Origin: Citreimonas salinaria
GTDB lineage: Bacteria > Pseudomonadota > Alphaproteobacteria > Rhodobacterales > Rhodobacteraceae
NCBI RefSeq assembly: GCF_900107235.1
Contig: NZ_FNPF01000009.1
Span: forward strand, 1 to 64,000
Direction: 5' to 3'
Length of the DNA stretch: 64,000 bases
In this document: positions 25,948 through 36,910 of the stretch, piece by piece
Layout: every line of letters starts with the position of its first letter
How positions within the stretch are numbered: the stretch's first letter is position 1
Notes under the pieces: generated by a model
Database searches by the model: none
Told to the model about the DNA's origin: nothing
What the model saw: only the letters and a program-made list of their open reading frames with translations
Position numbers and translations under genes: made by a program

Positions 25948-28900
25948 TCAGGCCCTCTCGATCCGGCAAAGTGTGCATTTAGTTTCCTGCATCTGGGTCA
26001 CCACGTCGTAGCCATAGGTCTGGACGGTGTTGACCGCCTCGCCCACCACGTACGGGGCGGTGCCCTCCGGGTAGCGGTCGGTCAGGTTCTCGCCCATCCA
26101 GAAGCCGGCGAAGTGGAACGGCAGGAAGACGGTGCCGGGCCCGACCCGCGTCGTGACCATCGCGGCCACGCGGATGCGGCCCTCGGGGGTGGCCACCCAG
26201 ACGAAGTCGCCGTCCTCGACGCCGAACGTCGCGGCGTTCACGGGGTTGATCTCGACGAACATCTGCTGCTGGAATTCGGCCAGCCACTTGTTCGACCGGG
26301 TCTCGTCGCCGCCGCCCTCGTATTCGACCAGCCGCCCCGACGTCAGGATCATCGGGAACTCATCGGCGTAGTTCACCTCCTGGATCGACCGGAAGAGCAC
26401 CGGCAGGCGCCACAGGCGCCGGTCCTCGTAGGTGGCGTATTCCGGCAGCAGGTCGCGGCGCGGGGTCAGCAGCGGCTCGCGGTGCAGCGGCACCTTGTCG
26501 GGGAAGTTCCAGACGACCGCACGAGCCTTGCCGTTTCCGTAGGGGGCGAGACCATGCGCGATCGCGACGCGCTGTAGGCCGCCGGACAGGTCGGTTTTCC
26601 AGTTCACGCCTTCGATCTTGGACCGCAGCGACTGGTCGCCGGACGACTCTTGTGACCGGTTGCTGGCCAGGTGGGCCTCGATCGCGGTCAGGGCATTTTC
26701 CGGGTAATCGGGAAAGCGCTGGCCCAGGGGCTCGCTGTTGCTCTCGTTGCTCCCGCTCTCCCCTCCGGTCATCCAGGAACCTTCGATATCTTCTGAATCG
26801 CCGTCGCCGCTGTTGCGGAGGAGGGACGCTTCGAGGTCGTCGACGGCGCGCTGCGCCTCTTCCTCGGAGATGTCGAAAAGTTCCAGGCGGAAGCGGTCGG
26901 CCCCAACGGCGATGATCATCAGCCGCTCGCGCGCGGTCAGATCCTCCGCCCAGCCGAGGGCATGGATCATGCCAAGAGTGATCTCGGGATAGCCGTCCTT
27001 GATCTCGGACCCGACGGTGTAGGAGTCTTCGGCCAGCAAGGTGGCGCCTTCGTGCTCGACGCCCCAGCGGGCGCGGAAGGGCAGACCGCCCTCGGCCACC
27101 GGCCGTGACTGGTCATACAGCAACGGCGTGCCCGGGTGGCTGTCCTCGGGCCTGCCCCAAGAGGGCCAGGGCAGGCAGTAATACTCGCCCTCGACCGGCG
27201 CGATCTGCCCGCGCAGCGTGATGCTGTCGAACTTGTCCTGGTGCTCCATGTGGCGCTTCAGCCGCTCGGGGCTTTGCCCGGTATAGCCGATCGTCCAGGT
27301 GCCGCGGTTGATTTCGCGCAGGATGCTTTCCGCCACCGGCACGTTGTCCACGACCTCGATCGTCTTGAACATCTCGTCGGCGAAGCCCAGCGCCTTGGCC
27401 AGAAGGTAGGTGATCTCGTAATCGGTCTTGGCTTCGAACAGCGGTTCGATTACCTTGTCCCGCCACTGGACCGAGCGCGAGGAATTGGTCACCGAACCGT
27501 GCATCTCGGCGGTGGTGCCGGCCGGCAGCAGATAGACGTTGTCCTGCTTCTGCGTCATGATCGCGACCTGCGTCGGGTGCGGGTCGACGACGCACAGCAG
27601 GTCGACCGTGTCGAGCGCCCTGATCTGGTCCGGCCCCCGCGTGATCGAGTTCGCCGCGTGGCCCCAGAACGTCATCGCCTTGACCGGGTGCGGCTGGTCC
27701 AGGGATTCGGGGTCTTCCAGGATCCCGTCCATGTAGCGCGACAGCGGCATGCCCGACCGTTCCATCAGCTCCTTCGAGGTGAAGCGGCTCAGCAGGTAGT
27801 CGTAGTCCGTGCCCCAGACCCGCCCCCAGTGCCGCCACGCGCCCTCTTCCAGGCCGTAATAGGCCGGCAGGCTGTCGCAGACGACGCCAAGATCGGTCGC
27901 GCCCTGCACGTTGTCGTGGCCGCGGAAGATGTTGGTGCCGCCGCCGACCTTGCCGACATTGCCCAGCACAAGCTGCAGGATCGACGCCGCCCGCGTCATG
28001 GACGATCCGATCGTGTGCTGGGTCAAGCCCATGCACCAGACCAGTGTGCCGGGGCGGTTCTCGGCGAGCGTGCGCGCCACGCGACGCGTCTGGTCCGGGG
28101 CGATGCCGCAGACGCGCTCGACCTCCTCGGGCGTCCATTTCTCGACCTCGGGAAGAATTTCCTCGATGCCGAAGACGCGCTGGGCAAGGTACTCCCTGTC
28201 CTCCCAGCCGTTCTCGAATATCTCGCGCACCAGCCCCCAGATGAAGCCCATGTCCGAGCCCGGACGGATGCGCACGTATTCGTCGGAATGCGCCGCGGTG
28301 CGGGTAAAGCGCGGATCGACGACGATCAGTGGCGCGCCGTTCTCCTTGCCGTTGAGCACGTGCAGCATCGACACCGGGTGGGCCTCGGCGGGGTTGCCGC
28401 CGATGATCAGGATCGACTTCGAACGGCGGATGTCGTTGAACGTGTTCGTCATCGCGCCGTAGCCGAAGGTGTTCGCCACGCCCGCGACGGTGGTCGAGTG
28501 GCAGATGCGCGCCTGGTGGTCGACGTTGTTGGTGCCCCAGAAGGCAGCGAACTTGCGGAACAGGTAGGCCGCTTCGTTCGAGTACTTGGCCGAGCCCAGC
28601 CAGTAGGCGCTGTCGGGGCCATAGGTCTCGCGGATGTCCAGCAGCTTCTCGGAGATCTCGGAAATCGCCTGGTCCCACGAGATGCGGACCCACTCGCCGC
28701 CCTCTTTCTTCATCGGGTACTTCAACCGCCGCTCGCCGATCGCGATCTCGCGCATCGCGGCGCCCTTGGCGCAGTGCGTGCCCTGATTGATCGGGCTTTC
28801 GAAGGCGGGCTCCTGTCCGACCCAGACGCCGTTCTCGACCTCGGCCCACATCGAGCACCCGACCGAGCAGAACTGGCAGATCGTCTTGCGGTGCACCATG

Positions 28901-29085
28901 TCGGGCGTGTCCGGCGGGGCGAACTGCGCCTGCACGCTGCGCGGCTGCACCGTGATCCCGGCCAGCGAAATGCCGGCAAGACCGGATGCCTTCAGGAAAT
29001 CGCGGCGGGATTGCTGTCCGCGCGCGGGCGCGCGGGCTGTCGCTTGCCGTGAAGTCGGACGCGTGGCGGTTTTTCTTTTCAGCAT
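25948..29085 (-). CDS. fdhA: Formate dehydrogenase alpha subunit, cysteine type, Tat-exported
   Basis: A 1045-residue molybdenum/tungsten bis-MGD enzyme oxidising formate to CO2, probably on the periplasmic face. It has a twin-arginine signal SRRDFLKASGLAG (residues 26-38), one [4Fe-4S] site (Cys70, 73, 77, 105 in CQFCSVGC...HCAKG) and the active-site region HQARICHSTTVAG. There Cys195 replaces the selenocysteine of E. coli FdoG/FdnG, and no in-frame TGA occurs. MGD-binding stretches such as IIGGNPAEAHPVSMLH and GLTQHTIGSS follow, with the C-terminal molydopterin dinucleotide domain around MILTSGRLVEYEGGGDETRS. First large gene of the operon, 20 bases after the Tat-target protein. Confidence 0.95.
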   Translation of the reverse strand: MLKRKTATRPTSRQATARAPARGQQSRRDFLKASGLAGISLAGITVQPRSVQAQFAPPDTPDMVHRKTICQFCSVGCSMWAEVENGVWVGQEPAFESPINQGTHCAKGAAMREIAIGERRLKYPMKKEGGEWVRISWDQAISEISEKLLDIRETYGPDSAYWLGSAKYSNEAAYLFRKFAAFWGTNNVDHQARICHSTTVAGVANTFGYGAMTNTFNDIRRSKSILIIGGNPAEAHPVSMLHVLNGKENGAPLIVVDPRFTRTAAHSDEYVRIRPGSDMGFIWGLVREIFENGWEDREYLAQRVFGIEEILPEVEKWTPEEVERVCGIAPDQTRRVARTLAENRPGTLVWCMGLTQHTIGSSMTRAASILQLVLGNVGKVGGGTNIFRGHDNVQGATDLGVVCDSLPAYYGLEEGAWRHWGRVWGTDYDYLLSRFTSKELMERSGMPLSRYMDGILEDPESLDQPHPVKAMTFWGHAANSITRGPDQIRALDTVDLLCVVDPHPTQVAIMTQKQDNVYLLPAGTTAEMHGSVTNSSRSVQWRDKVIEPLFEAKTDYEITYLLAKALGFADEMFKTIEVVDNVPVAESILREINRGTWTIGYTGQSPERLKRHMEHQDKFDSITLRGQIAPVEGEYYCLPWPSWGRPEDSHPGTPLLYDQSRPVAEGGLPFRARWGVEHEGATLLAEDSYTVGSEIKDGYPEITLGMIHALGWAEDLTARERLMIIAVGADRFRLELFDISEEEAQRAVDDLEASLLRNSGDGDSEDIEGSWMTGGESGSNESNSEPLGQRFPDYPENALTAIEAHLASNRSQESSGDQSLRSKIEGVNWKTDLSGGLQRVAIAHGLAPYGNGKARAVVWNFPDKVPLHREPLLTPRRDLLPEYATYEDRRLWRLPVLFRSIQEVNYADEFPMILTSGRLVEYEGGGDETRSNKWLAEFQQQMFVEINPVNAATFGVEDGDFVWVATPEGRIRVAAMVTTRVGPGTVFLPFHFAGFWMGENLTDRYPEGTAPYVVGEAVNTVQTYGYDVVTQMQETKCTLCRIERA

Positions 29086-29105
29086 CGGCTTCCCCCGTTC
29101 CGGCC

Positions 29106-29306
29106 TTACTCGCGGGCCAGCTTGTAATAGGTGCGGACGTGGTCGCTGTCGGCCAGTCGCACCTGGCGATGGTCGTCGGCGCTGGTATCTGCGGGCGCCG
29201 CATCGGCCCCCGCGGCGTTGCCAGCGACGGCGGCGGCCCCGGCCAGCGGCGCGATCTTAAGCAGATCGCGACGGGTGGCGTTCTTGCGATTATCGAATTT
29301 CGACAT
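29106..29306 (-). CDS. Formate-dehydrogenase-associated Tat-target small protein
   Basis: A 66-residue protein with a twin-arginine motif (KNATRRDLLKIAPLAGAAAV, residues about 8-27) and a short polar tail ending in DSDHVRTYYKLARE. It matches the known family of small Tat substrates encoded just before periplasmic formate dehydrogenases (the formate dehydrogenase region Tat-target family), thought to assist assembly or export. Start ATG at 29306 with a strong AGGGAGG site 6 bases upstream; a longer in-frame reading from 29384 has no signal-like N-terminus. First cistron of the operon. Confidence 0.85.
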   Translation of the reverse strand: MSKFDNRKNATRRDLLKIAPLAGAAAVAGNAAGADAAPADTSADDHRQVRLADSDHVRTYYKLARE

Positions 29307-29557
29307 GACGATCCTCCCTCGGGAGGAGCGATCACCCGGTCCTCCCCTGCTTGAGGAACAAGATGCGACGCGGTCGCGTTCCAAAAAAATTGCAACAGGT
29401 GGGCGCAGGAACGCGGCGCGGCCGGTCGTCGGGCATCATCTCAGGCGTCGCCCGCATGCCTGAAATCCTGCCGAAGGCGTGCAGTCGCAGCATGACGAAG
29501 CGGCCTGTAAAGCCGGAACGGCTGGCTCGTGACAGGGCGTGCCGGGCACGCCGTCGT

Positions 29558-30475
29558 TCAGAGGGCGTCGGCCACTGCCAGTCCGGCCATCCGCAGGATG
29601 GCCTCGCGCGTCTCGGCCACGGCGATGAAGCGCGCGTTGTGACAGAATTTCGCGCCCGGCACGCCGCTCGCCGCTTCCAGCGCGGCATCGCTCAACCCGG
29701 CCCAGTGCGCGGGCAGGTCGGCGCGGGACTCGAACGTGTCGCCGCTCTTGCGGATCGTGGTCAGCGCCCAGTCGCCGTCGCGCGGGTGGACGACGAACAG
29801 CAGGTGATCGGCGCCGGCCTTTTCGATCGCCGGCCGGAAGGGCATGCCCATCGGCAGCTCCAGCACGCGCGACGACCCGGCATCGGCGATCGCCTCGGCC
29901 ACGATGCATTCGGCCCGGCGCTTGGCGGCGCGGCGGTGGACCGCCGCCTCGACGAAGGCGCGCGCCACCGGCAGCGCCGCCAGGAAGGCGCGGTCGTCGG
30001 CGTCCGCGTCGCGGTCGTCGAAGGCGGGCTTGAGCGTCTCCAGCAGCACCGGCAGCGTCAGGCCGGACAGCGGACCCGCCGCCGACGGCTCGATCGCGCC
30101 GTTGTCCATCAGGTCGATGGGCAGCACGAAGTCCTCGTCGATCTCGACGTGGATCGCCTCGACATGCCCCGCGGGCAAGTCCAGCGCGGCAAGGTAGTCA
30201 CGGCCGAAATGCTTCCAGATCAGCCCGAACGAGCTGTAGGGCTGGCCATTCTCGCGCAGCGGGTTGGGCCGCTGGTGGTGGTCGAAGATGCCTGCCTGCG
30301 CATCGTAGTCGCGGCCCACGTCGTAGACGATGCGGCCTTCGGCGGGCGCGATCCACTCGGCCGCGCGCGAGCGCACCAGCTCGGCCTGCGGGAACAGCCG
30401 CGTCAGGACCACCGAGGACAGAAGCTCGTCCGCGTGGAAGCCGCCGGAATGGGTGACGAGATGCGTGACGCTCAT
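29558..30475 (-). CDS. MYG1 family protein (UPF0160, DHH-like phosphoesterase fold)
   Basis: A 305-residue homologue of eukaryotic MYG1, a metal-dependent 3'-5' RNA exonuclease-like protein. Metal-binding motifs are visible: THSGGFHADELLSSVVLTRL at residues 8-27 (family signature), YDVGRDYDAQAGIFDHHQR (DHHQ motif at about 66), and HVEIDEDFVLPIDLMDNGA. The C-terminal half has VHPRDGDWALTTIR and GAKFCHNARFIAVAE as in the family. Bacterial function is not established. It is transcribed away from uvrB together with the downstream-oriented NDUFS4 gene 25 bases upstream. Confidence 0.88.
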   Translation of the reverse strand: MSVTHLVTHSGGFHADELLSSVVLTRLFPQAELVRSRAAEWIAPAEGRIVYDVGRDYDAQAGIFDHHQRPNPLRENGQPYSSFGLIWKHFGRDYLAALDLPAGHVEAIHVEIDEDFVLPIDLMDNGAIEPSAAGPLSGLTLPVLLETLKPAFDDRDADADDRAFLAALPVARAFVEAAVHRRAAKRRAECIVAEAIADAGSSRVLELPMGMPFRPAIEKAGADHLLFVVHPRDGDWALTTIRKSGDTFESRADLPAHWAGLSDAALEAASGVPGAKFCHNARFIAVAETREAILRMAGLAVADAL

Positions 30476-30500
30476 CGGCTTCGCGCCGCTGCCGCGCCGC

Positions 30501-30812
30501 TCAATGCGTCCAGGGCCCCCGGCGGTCGACCGAGAAGTTCTCGGCGTAGCCGCGCGGGCGGATGTTGGGGCGGCGCTTCTTGGGGTCCATCACCAGCGCG
30601 TCGATCCCGTGCTCGCGCGCATAGGCCAGCGCGGCCTCCTTGGTGTCGAACGTCATGCGGACCTGCGACTGGGTGTCTCTGGACGACGTCCAGCCCATCA
30701 GCGGATCGACCGAGCGCGGAACCTCGTGGGCGAATTCCAGCACCCAGTGCCGCGTCTTGGCCTGGCCGGACGACATGGCCGTGCGGGCCGGCTGATAGAT
30801 GCGTGCGCGCAT
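30501..30812 (-). CDS. NADH dehydrogenase accessory subunit, NDUFS4-like
   Basis: A 103-residue protein of the ETC complex I conserved-region family, the alphaproteobacterial counterpart of mitochondrial NDUFS4. Seen are the N-terminal [60 protein letters not shown] and the Arg-rich end [19 protein letters not shown]. It binds at the interface of the peripheral arm of complex I. As usual in Rhodobacteraceae it lies away from the nuo operon. Start ATG at 30812 follows an excellent CAGGAGG site. Confidence 0.92.
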   Translation of the reverse strand: MRARIYQPARTAMSSGQAKTRHWVLEFAHEVPRSVDPLMGWTSSRDTQSQVRMTFDTKEAALAYAREHGIDALVMDPKKRRPNIRPRGYAENFSVDRRGPWTH

Positions 30813-30884
30813 GATGACCTCCTGCTACAGGGCGCGGTTATTCCCGAAATCGCCCTCCCCGGCAAGGGGGCGGCATCGCGGCAT

Positions 30885-30914
30885 TTGACGCGCCTGGCAC
30901 GCGTACTTGAATAT
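30885..30914 (+). promoter_or_regulatory. Possible sigma-70-type promoter of uvrB
   Basis: A TTGACG -35-like hexamer at 30885-30890 and an A/T-richer GAATAT at 30909-30914, 18 bases apart, lie 45 bases before the uvrB start. The -10 match is poor. No alphaproteobacterial LexA box (GTTC with a 7-base spaced GTTC or GAAC) is evident in the gap. Confidence 0.25.
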
Positions 30915-30958
30915 GGCCTTGCAGACGACACCTAATGCGCATCCAGATCGGAGCCCCC

Positions 30959-33157
<2,199 letters not shown>

Positions 33158-33241
33158 ACGGTTCCGGGCGGCCACCATCGCAGCCGCTTGTGGTTCACGG
33201 TCTTTTACCGCCCGTTAACCGGCATTTCGGATCCTGCGCCC

Positions 33242-33494
33242 ATGCGGAACCCGAACTCGCCTCTCTCGCCCGAAAACTGGCTGAGGGATCTCTTTTTCCT
33301 CCAAGGCGGTGATGCAGGGCGAAGTGATCCGGCGCAAGGCACGGGACGTCGAGCGCTTCGCCGGCATGGATAGATTCATGCAGGAGATCGAACGCCGCGG
33401 GTATCGCGTCACCGAGAATTCGGGCCAGCTGGTGATCTTCTGCAACCGCGCGCCCGTGCGCTGGTTGACCCCACCGCCGGACCCGCTTTCCTGA
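33242..33494 (+). pseudogene. Small conserved protein, frameshifted in a T-run
   Basis: Two overlapping frames make one small protein of about 83 residues. The first reads MRNPNSPLSPENWLRDLF, the second continues SSKAVMQGEVIRRKARDVER and FMQEIERRGYRVTENSGQLV with IFCNRAPVRW. The switch occurs at the five-T run 33293-33297; deleting one T joins the frames. The pattern (SPENW..LF ... VVRRK.RDVER..G...F..E..RRGF....N..Q.V.FCN) matches a small uncharacterised Rhodobacteraceae protein often found with this name-less layout. Either a genuine frameshift or a homopolymer sequencing error. Function unknown. Confidence 0.65.
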
Positions 33495-33531
33495 AAGGAA
33501 AGCGCTGCCGAAATCCTTGAAGGATTTCGGC
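33485..33531. terminator. Tandem hairpins at convergent gene ends
   Basis: Two perfect inverted repeats lie side by side: GCTTTCC/GGAAAGC (33485-33503, 5-base loop) and GCCGAAATCC/GGATTTCGGC (33507-33531, 5-base loop). They start at the stop codon of the small plus-strand gene and precede the 3' end of the minus-strand I78 gene. There is no T-tract, but the position suits a bidirectional transcription stop. Confidence 0.55.
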
Positions 33532-33590
33532 GATCCGCGACTGCGGAACGGATCGAGCCGTTTCGGGCGGCTGCAACGGAAGGACCGGTC

Positions 33591-33887
33591 TCACCCGCAC
33601 CAGACGCGCGTGATCCGGCCCGCCTCGTTCACGTCGACGTTCAGCCGGGTAGGCCAGTAATCCTGCGTCACCATCATGTCCGGCCCGATCACGCGCGTGA
33701 CTCCGGACAGTTCGGGCAGGCTCTCGACGGGGCGGCCGACATATCCGTTCAGCCGCTCGGCGCCGCAGCTGTTCGCGCCCCCCTGCAAGCTGCAGCCGGC
33801 CAGCACCAGCGCGGCGCCCGCACCGAGGCCCACGCAAAGGCCACGCGGCATCCGCCGGGCTGGTCCGTCGTCGTACATCGTTGCCAT
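33591..33887 (-). CDS. I78-family peptidase inhibitor lipoprotein
   Basis: A 98-residue exported protein. The lipoprotein signal ends in the lipobox VLAGC (about residue 32). The mature part has the I78 inhibitor pattern: LNGYVGRPVESLP, VTRVIGPDMMVTQDYWPTRL, and NVDVNEAGRITRVWCG at the C-terminus, with two Cys likely to form a disulfide. The family includes the Aspergillus elastase inhibitor and is common as a periplasmic or outer-membrane lipoprotein in alphaproteobacteria. ATG at 33887 has an AGGGGA site upstream. Confidence 0.8.
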   Translation of the reverse strand: MATMYDDGPARRMPRGLCVGLGAGAALVLAGCSLQGGANSCGAERLNGYVGRPVESLPELSGVTRVIGPDMMVTQDYWPTRLNVDVNEAGRITRVWCG

Positions 33888-33981
33888 ACCATCATCCCCT
33901 CGGTTGATCTCCGGCACGTCAACGGCTCCGCGTGGCAAAGGCTCCTGCACGCGCGGGTCTTGGCGTTTTCCCGCCGAGCGG

Positions 33982-34263
33982 TCAGAAGTCGAACAACTCG
34001 CCCAGCAGGCCGCCCTTCTTCTTCTTGTGGTATCCGCTGTCCTGGCGGCGCTGATCATAGCTGCGCTGATCATATCCGCGCTGGTCGTAGCCGCGCGGCG
34101 CCTGCGAGCGCGGGGCGGAGGCCATCTGCGCGTTCGCGCGTTCGATGATCTTGTCCAGCTCGCCCCGGTCCAGCCAGACGCCGCGGCATTGGGGGCAATA
34201 GTCGATTTCGACGCCCGAGCGGTCGGTCATCACCAGTTGGGTTCCGTCGATGGGGCATTGCAT
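33982..34263 (-). CDS. TFIIB-type zinc-ribbon protein
   Basis: A 93-residue protein. The N-terminal 45 residues carry a zinc ribbon: CPIDGTQL and YCPQCRGVWLDRGELDKIIE, the zf-TFIIB signature (Cys pairs with GVWLDxGEL). The remainder is a low-complexity linker with tandem RGYDQR/RSYDQR units (about residues 57-72), a lysine patch KKKKGG and an LLGELFDF end. The repeat is visible in DNA as near-identical 15-base units. Function unknown; such proteins are small cytoplasmic factors. Strong ribosome binding site (GGAGAGG). Confidence 0.82.
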   Translation of the reverse strand: MQCPIDGTQLVMTDRSGVEIDYCPQCRGVWLDRGELDKIIERANAQMASAPRSQAPRGYDQRGYDQRSYDQRRQDSGYHKKKKGGLLGELFDF

Positions 34264-34504
34264 GGCGGTTTCCTCTCCGTTTGCTCACAGGTAGATAGGC
34301 AGTCCGGCATGCCCTGCCTAGACCGGCGCGGCGGTTCGGCGCGGGGCGCGATCACACGGCGCCGGCCGGCCCGAAATCGCGCGCGGATTCCTCTTGTGCG
34401 ACTCGGGGAAAAGGCGCACATCCCGTCGCCAGCCGGACCCAGCGTCAGCCCGGCCGCCGCAAGGAATCGTCCCCAGGGCAACGACGCCTTTCAGGACCAC
34501 GCCC

Positions 34505-34756
34505 ATGCGCGCCCTTCTGCTTTCCGCCGCACTCCTTGCCGCTGCCCCCGCCCTTGCCGATGAAACCACCGGCACCATCCTGGCCTACGACCGCGTGGCC
34601 GGTCTGCTGGTGCTCGAGGACAAGACCGTGTGGGAACTCTCCGCCTCGGTCACTGTGCCCGAGGATCTGGTCGCCGGTGACCGCGTCCGCATGGTCTACA
34701 CGACCGCCGGCGAAGACGGTCTGACCAGCATCGACAGCCTGACCCGCGCCGAGTGA
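34505..34756 (+). CDS. Small exported DUF1344-like protein
   Basis: An 83-residue protein with a clean signal peptide (MRALLLSAALLAAAPALA, cleavage before DE). The mature domain is a small beta-barrel-like repeat of strands: TGTILAYDRVAGLLVLEDKT, WELSASVTVPEDL, VAGDRVRMVYTTAGEDG. The pattern of a TG.I...D...L.L.D......P.....AG..V...Y resembles the periplasmic DUF1344 family. Function unknown. A hairpin 14 bases after the stop probably ends its transcript. Confidence 0.65.
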   Translation: MRALLLSAALLAAAPALADETTGTILAYDRVAGLLVLEDKTVWELSASVTVPEDLVAGDRVRMVYTTAGEDGLTSIDSLTRAE

Positions 34757-34770
34757 TCCGCGACCCGCGC

Positions 34771-34790
34771 AAGGCCCCGTCCGGGGCCTT
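34771..34790. terminator. GC-rich hairpin after the small exported protein gene
   Basis: AAGGCCCC at 34771-34778 pairs perfectly with GGGGCCTT at 34783-34790 around a 4-base loop. The stem is 8 bp and starts 14 bases after the stop codon. Only two T residues follow, so termination strength is uncertain. Confidence 0.6.
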
Positions 34791-34891
34791 GCCGCCGCCG
34801 GCCAGCTCCCCGCGCGTGCGGCCTGTTCCGGCACCAAAGCCTAACGCTTCGTGAATCCGTCTCTGCAAGTCATTGATTCCGTTGAGGCGCA

Positions 34892-34914
34892 AGCATGTCC
34901 CACCGTGGGACATG
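34892..34914. repeat. Palindrome with GTCCCAC/GTGGGAC core (copy 1)
   Basis: GCATGTCCCAC and GTGGGACATGC are perfect 11-base arms around a single C (34903). It sits 10 bases beyond the parE stop codon and downstream of the exported-protein gene. The same GTCCCAC-S-GTGGGAC core occurs at 37611-37625. It could act as a terminator, a protein-binding site or a dispersed repeat. Confidence 0.75.
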
Positions 34915-34923
34915 CCGCGGCGC

Positions 34924-36882
34924 TCAGACGTCCAGTTCCTCCACGAAGCGGGCGTTCTCCTGGATGTACTGGAAGCGCAGCTCGGGCTTCTTGCCCATGA
35001 GACGCTCGACCAGGTCGCTGGTCTCGCCCGGCTCGTCCTCGTCGATCGTGACGCGGATCAGCCGGCGCGTGGCCGGGTCCATCGTCGTCTCCTTCAGGTC
35101 CTTGGCGTCCATCTCGCCCAGACCCTTGAAGCGCTGCAGGTCGATTTTGCCCTTGCCGCCCAGACCCTGCGCCAGCAGGCGCTCCTTCTCGGCGTCGTTG
35201 GCGACGTAGACGCGCCTGGCGCCCTGGGTCAGGCGGAACAGCGGCGGGCAGGCAAGGTAGAGGTGCCCGTTGTCGATCAGCGGCCGCATCTGGGAATAGA
35301 AGAAGGTCATCAGCAGCGACGCGATGTGAGCGCCGTCCACGTCGGCGTCGGTCATGATGATGATCTTCTCGTAGCGCAGGTCGTCGATGTTGAACTTCGA
35401 GCCCAGCCCGACCCCCAGCGCCTCGCACAGGTCGCGGATCTCGGCGTTCGAGGTCAGCTTGTTCGACGCGGCGCCCAGCACGTTCAGGATCTTGCCCTTC
35501 AGCGGCAGCAGCGCCTGCGTCTCGCGAAAGCGCGCGCCCTTGGCCGACCCGCCGGCGCTGTCGCCCTCGACGATGAACAGCTCGGTCCCCTCGCGGGTCT
35601 TGGACGTGCAGTCGGTCAGCTTGCCGGGCAGGCGCAGCTTCTTGGTGGCCGACTTGCGCTGGGTCTCCTTCTCCTGCTTGCGGCGCAGGCGTTCCTCGGC
35701 CCGCAGGACGAGGAAGTCGAGGATTGCGCCGGCGGACTTGGTGTCGGCGGCCAGCCAGTTGTCGAAGTGGTCGCGCACGGACTGCTCGACCAGGCGCTGG
35801 GCGTCGCTGGTGGCGAGGCGATCCTTGGTCTGGCCGACGAACTCGGGCTCGCGGATGAAGCAGGACACCAGCGCGCAGCCGCCGGCGACCAGGTCGTCGC
35901 GGGTAATCTGCGCGGCCTTGCGGTTGCCGACCAGCTCGCCGTAGGCGCGGATGCCCTTGAGGATCGCGGACCAGAAGCCGGCCTCGTGTGTGCCGCCCTC
36001 GGGGGTGGGAACGGTGTTGCAGTAGGACTGGATGAACCCGTCGCGGGACGGCGTCCAGTTGATCGCCCACTCGACCTTGCCGGGCAGGCCGAACTTCTCG
36101 CGGAAATCGACGGTGCCGGCGAAGGGGGCGGCGGCGTAGGTCGTCGCGCCGCCCAGCGTTTCGGACAGGTAGTCGGCGAGGCCGCCGGGAAAGTGGAACG
36201 TGGCCTCGGCGGGCGTCTCGCCGTCGTCGATGGCGGTCTTCCAGCGGATTTCCACGCCCGAGAAGAGGTAGGCCTTGGACCGCACCATCTTGAGCAGGCG
36301 GGCGGGCTTAAACCTATGAGAACCAAAGATATCCTTGTCGGCGTGGAAGGTGACGGCGGTGCCGCGGCGGTTGGGGGCGGGGCCGATCTTGGCGACCGGG
36401 CCCAGAGGGACGCCGCGGGAAAAGCGCTGCTCGTAGAGCTCGCGGTTGCGGGCGACCTGGACGACCATGGAATCCGACAGGGCGTTCACGACCGAGGCGC
36501 CGACGCCGTGCAGGCCGCCGGAGGTCTCGTAGGCCTTGCCGCCGAACTTGCCGCCCGCGTGGAGGGTGCAGAGGATCACCTCGAGCGCGGACTTGCCGGG
36601 GAACTTGGGGTGCGGGTCGATCGGGATGCCGCGGCCGTTGTCCCTGATTTCGCAGGAATAATCGGCGTGCAGCGTGACCTCGATCCGGTTGGCGTGGCCG
36701 GCCACGGCCTCGTCCATCGAGTTGTCGAGCACCTCGGCGACGAGGTGGTGGAGGGCGCGTTCGTCGGTGCCGCCGATATACATGCCGGGGCGTTTCCGGA
36801 CGGGTTCCAGCCCCTCGAGCACCTCGATCGAGGAGGCGTCGTAATCGGAGGGCTCGTGCCCGTGCAGGAGATCTTCGGCCAT
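34924..36882 (-). CDS. parE: DNA topoisomerase IV subunit B
   Basis: A 652-residue ATPase subunit of the chromosome-decatenating type IIA topoisomerase. The GHKL ATPase shows EVLDNSMDEAVAGHA (Bergerat N-box), IRDNGRGIPIDPHPK and GGLHGVGASVVNALS. The transducer follows. The TOPRIM part has FIVEGDSAGGSAKGARFRE, KILNVLGAASNKL and the metal-binding MTDADVDGAHIASLL. The C-terminal end KPELRFQYIQENARFVEELD is the conserved ParE/GyrB finish. Lack of the GyrB-type insert and the KPGMYIGGTDERALHH N-terminus favour ParE over GyrB. Its partner parC is not in the window. Confidence 0.95.
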   Translation of the reverse strand: MAEDLLHGHEPSDYDASSIEVLEGLEPVRKRPGMYIGGTDERALHHLVAEVLDNSMDEAVAGHANRIEVTLHADYSCEIRDNGRGIPIDPHPKFPGKSALEVILCTLHAGGKFGGKAYETSGGLHGVGASVVNALSDSMVVQVARNRELYEQRFSRGVPLGPVAKIGPAPNRRGTAVTFHADKDIFGSHRFKPARLLKMVRSKAYLFSGVEIRWKTAIDDGETPAEATFHFPGGLADYLSETLGGATTYAAAPFAGTVDFREKFGLPGKVEWAINWTPSRDGFIQSYCNTVPTPEGGTHEAGFWSAILKGIRAYGELVGNRKAAQITRDDLVAGGCALVSCFIREPEFVGQTKDRLATSDAQRLVEQSVRDHFDNWLAADTKSAGAILDFLVLRAEERLRRKQEKETQRKSATKKLRLPGKLTDCTSKTREGTELFIVEGDSAGGSAKGARFRETQALLPLKGKILNVLGAASNKLTSNAEIRDLCEALGVGLGSKFNIDDLRYEKIIIMTDADVDGAHIASLLMTFFYSQMRPLIDNGHLYLACPPLFRLTQGARRVYVANDAEKERLLAQGLGGKGKIDLQRFKGLGEMDAKDLKETTMDPATRRLIRVTIDEDEPGETSDLVERLMGKKPELRFQYIQENARFVEELDV

Positions 36883-36910
36883 GTGCTGCTCGCATTCTTG
36901 GTTTGGCCCC

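Noticed and set aside
28497-28506. Possible selenocysteine in formate dehydrogenase
   Set aside because: The active-site codon is a plain cysteine codon and no in-frame TGA or SECIS-like need exists.
27136-29052. Long plus-strand frame opposite the formate dehydrogenase alpha gene
   Set aside because: No recognisable domain; the minus-strand frame has Tat signal, cluster cysteines and active site. Similar antisense frames over parE (34873-37008) and the ATPases were dropped for the same reason.
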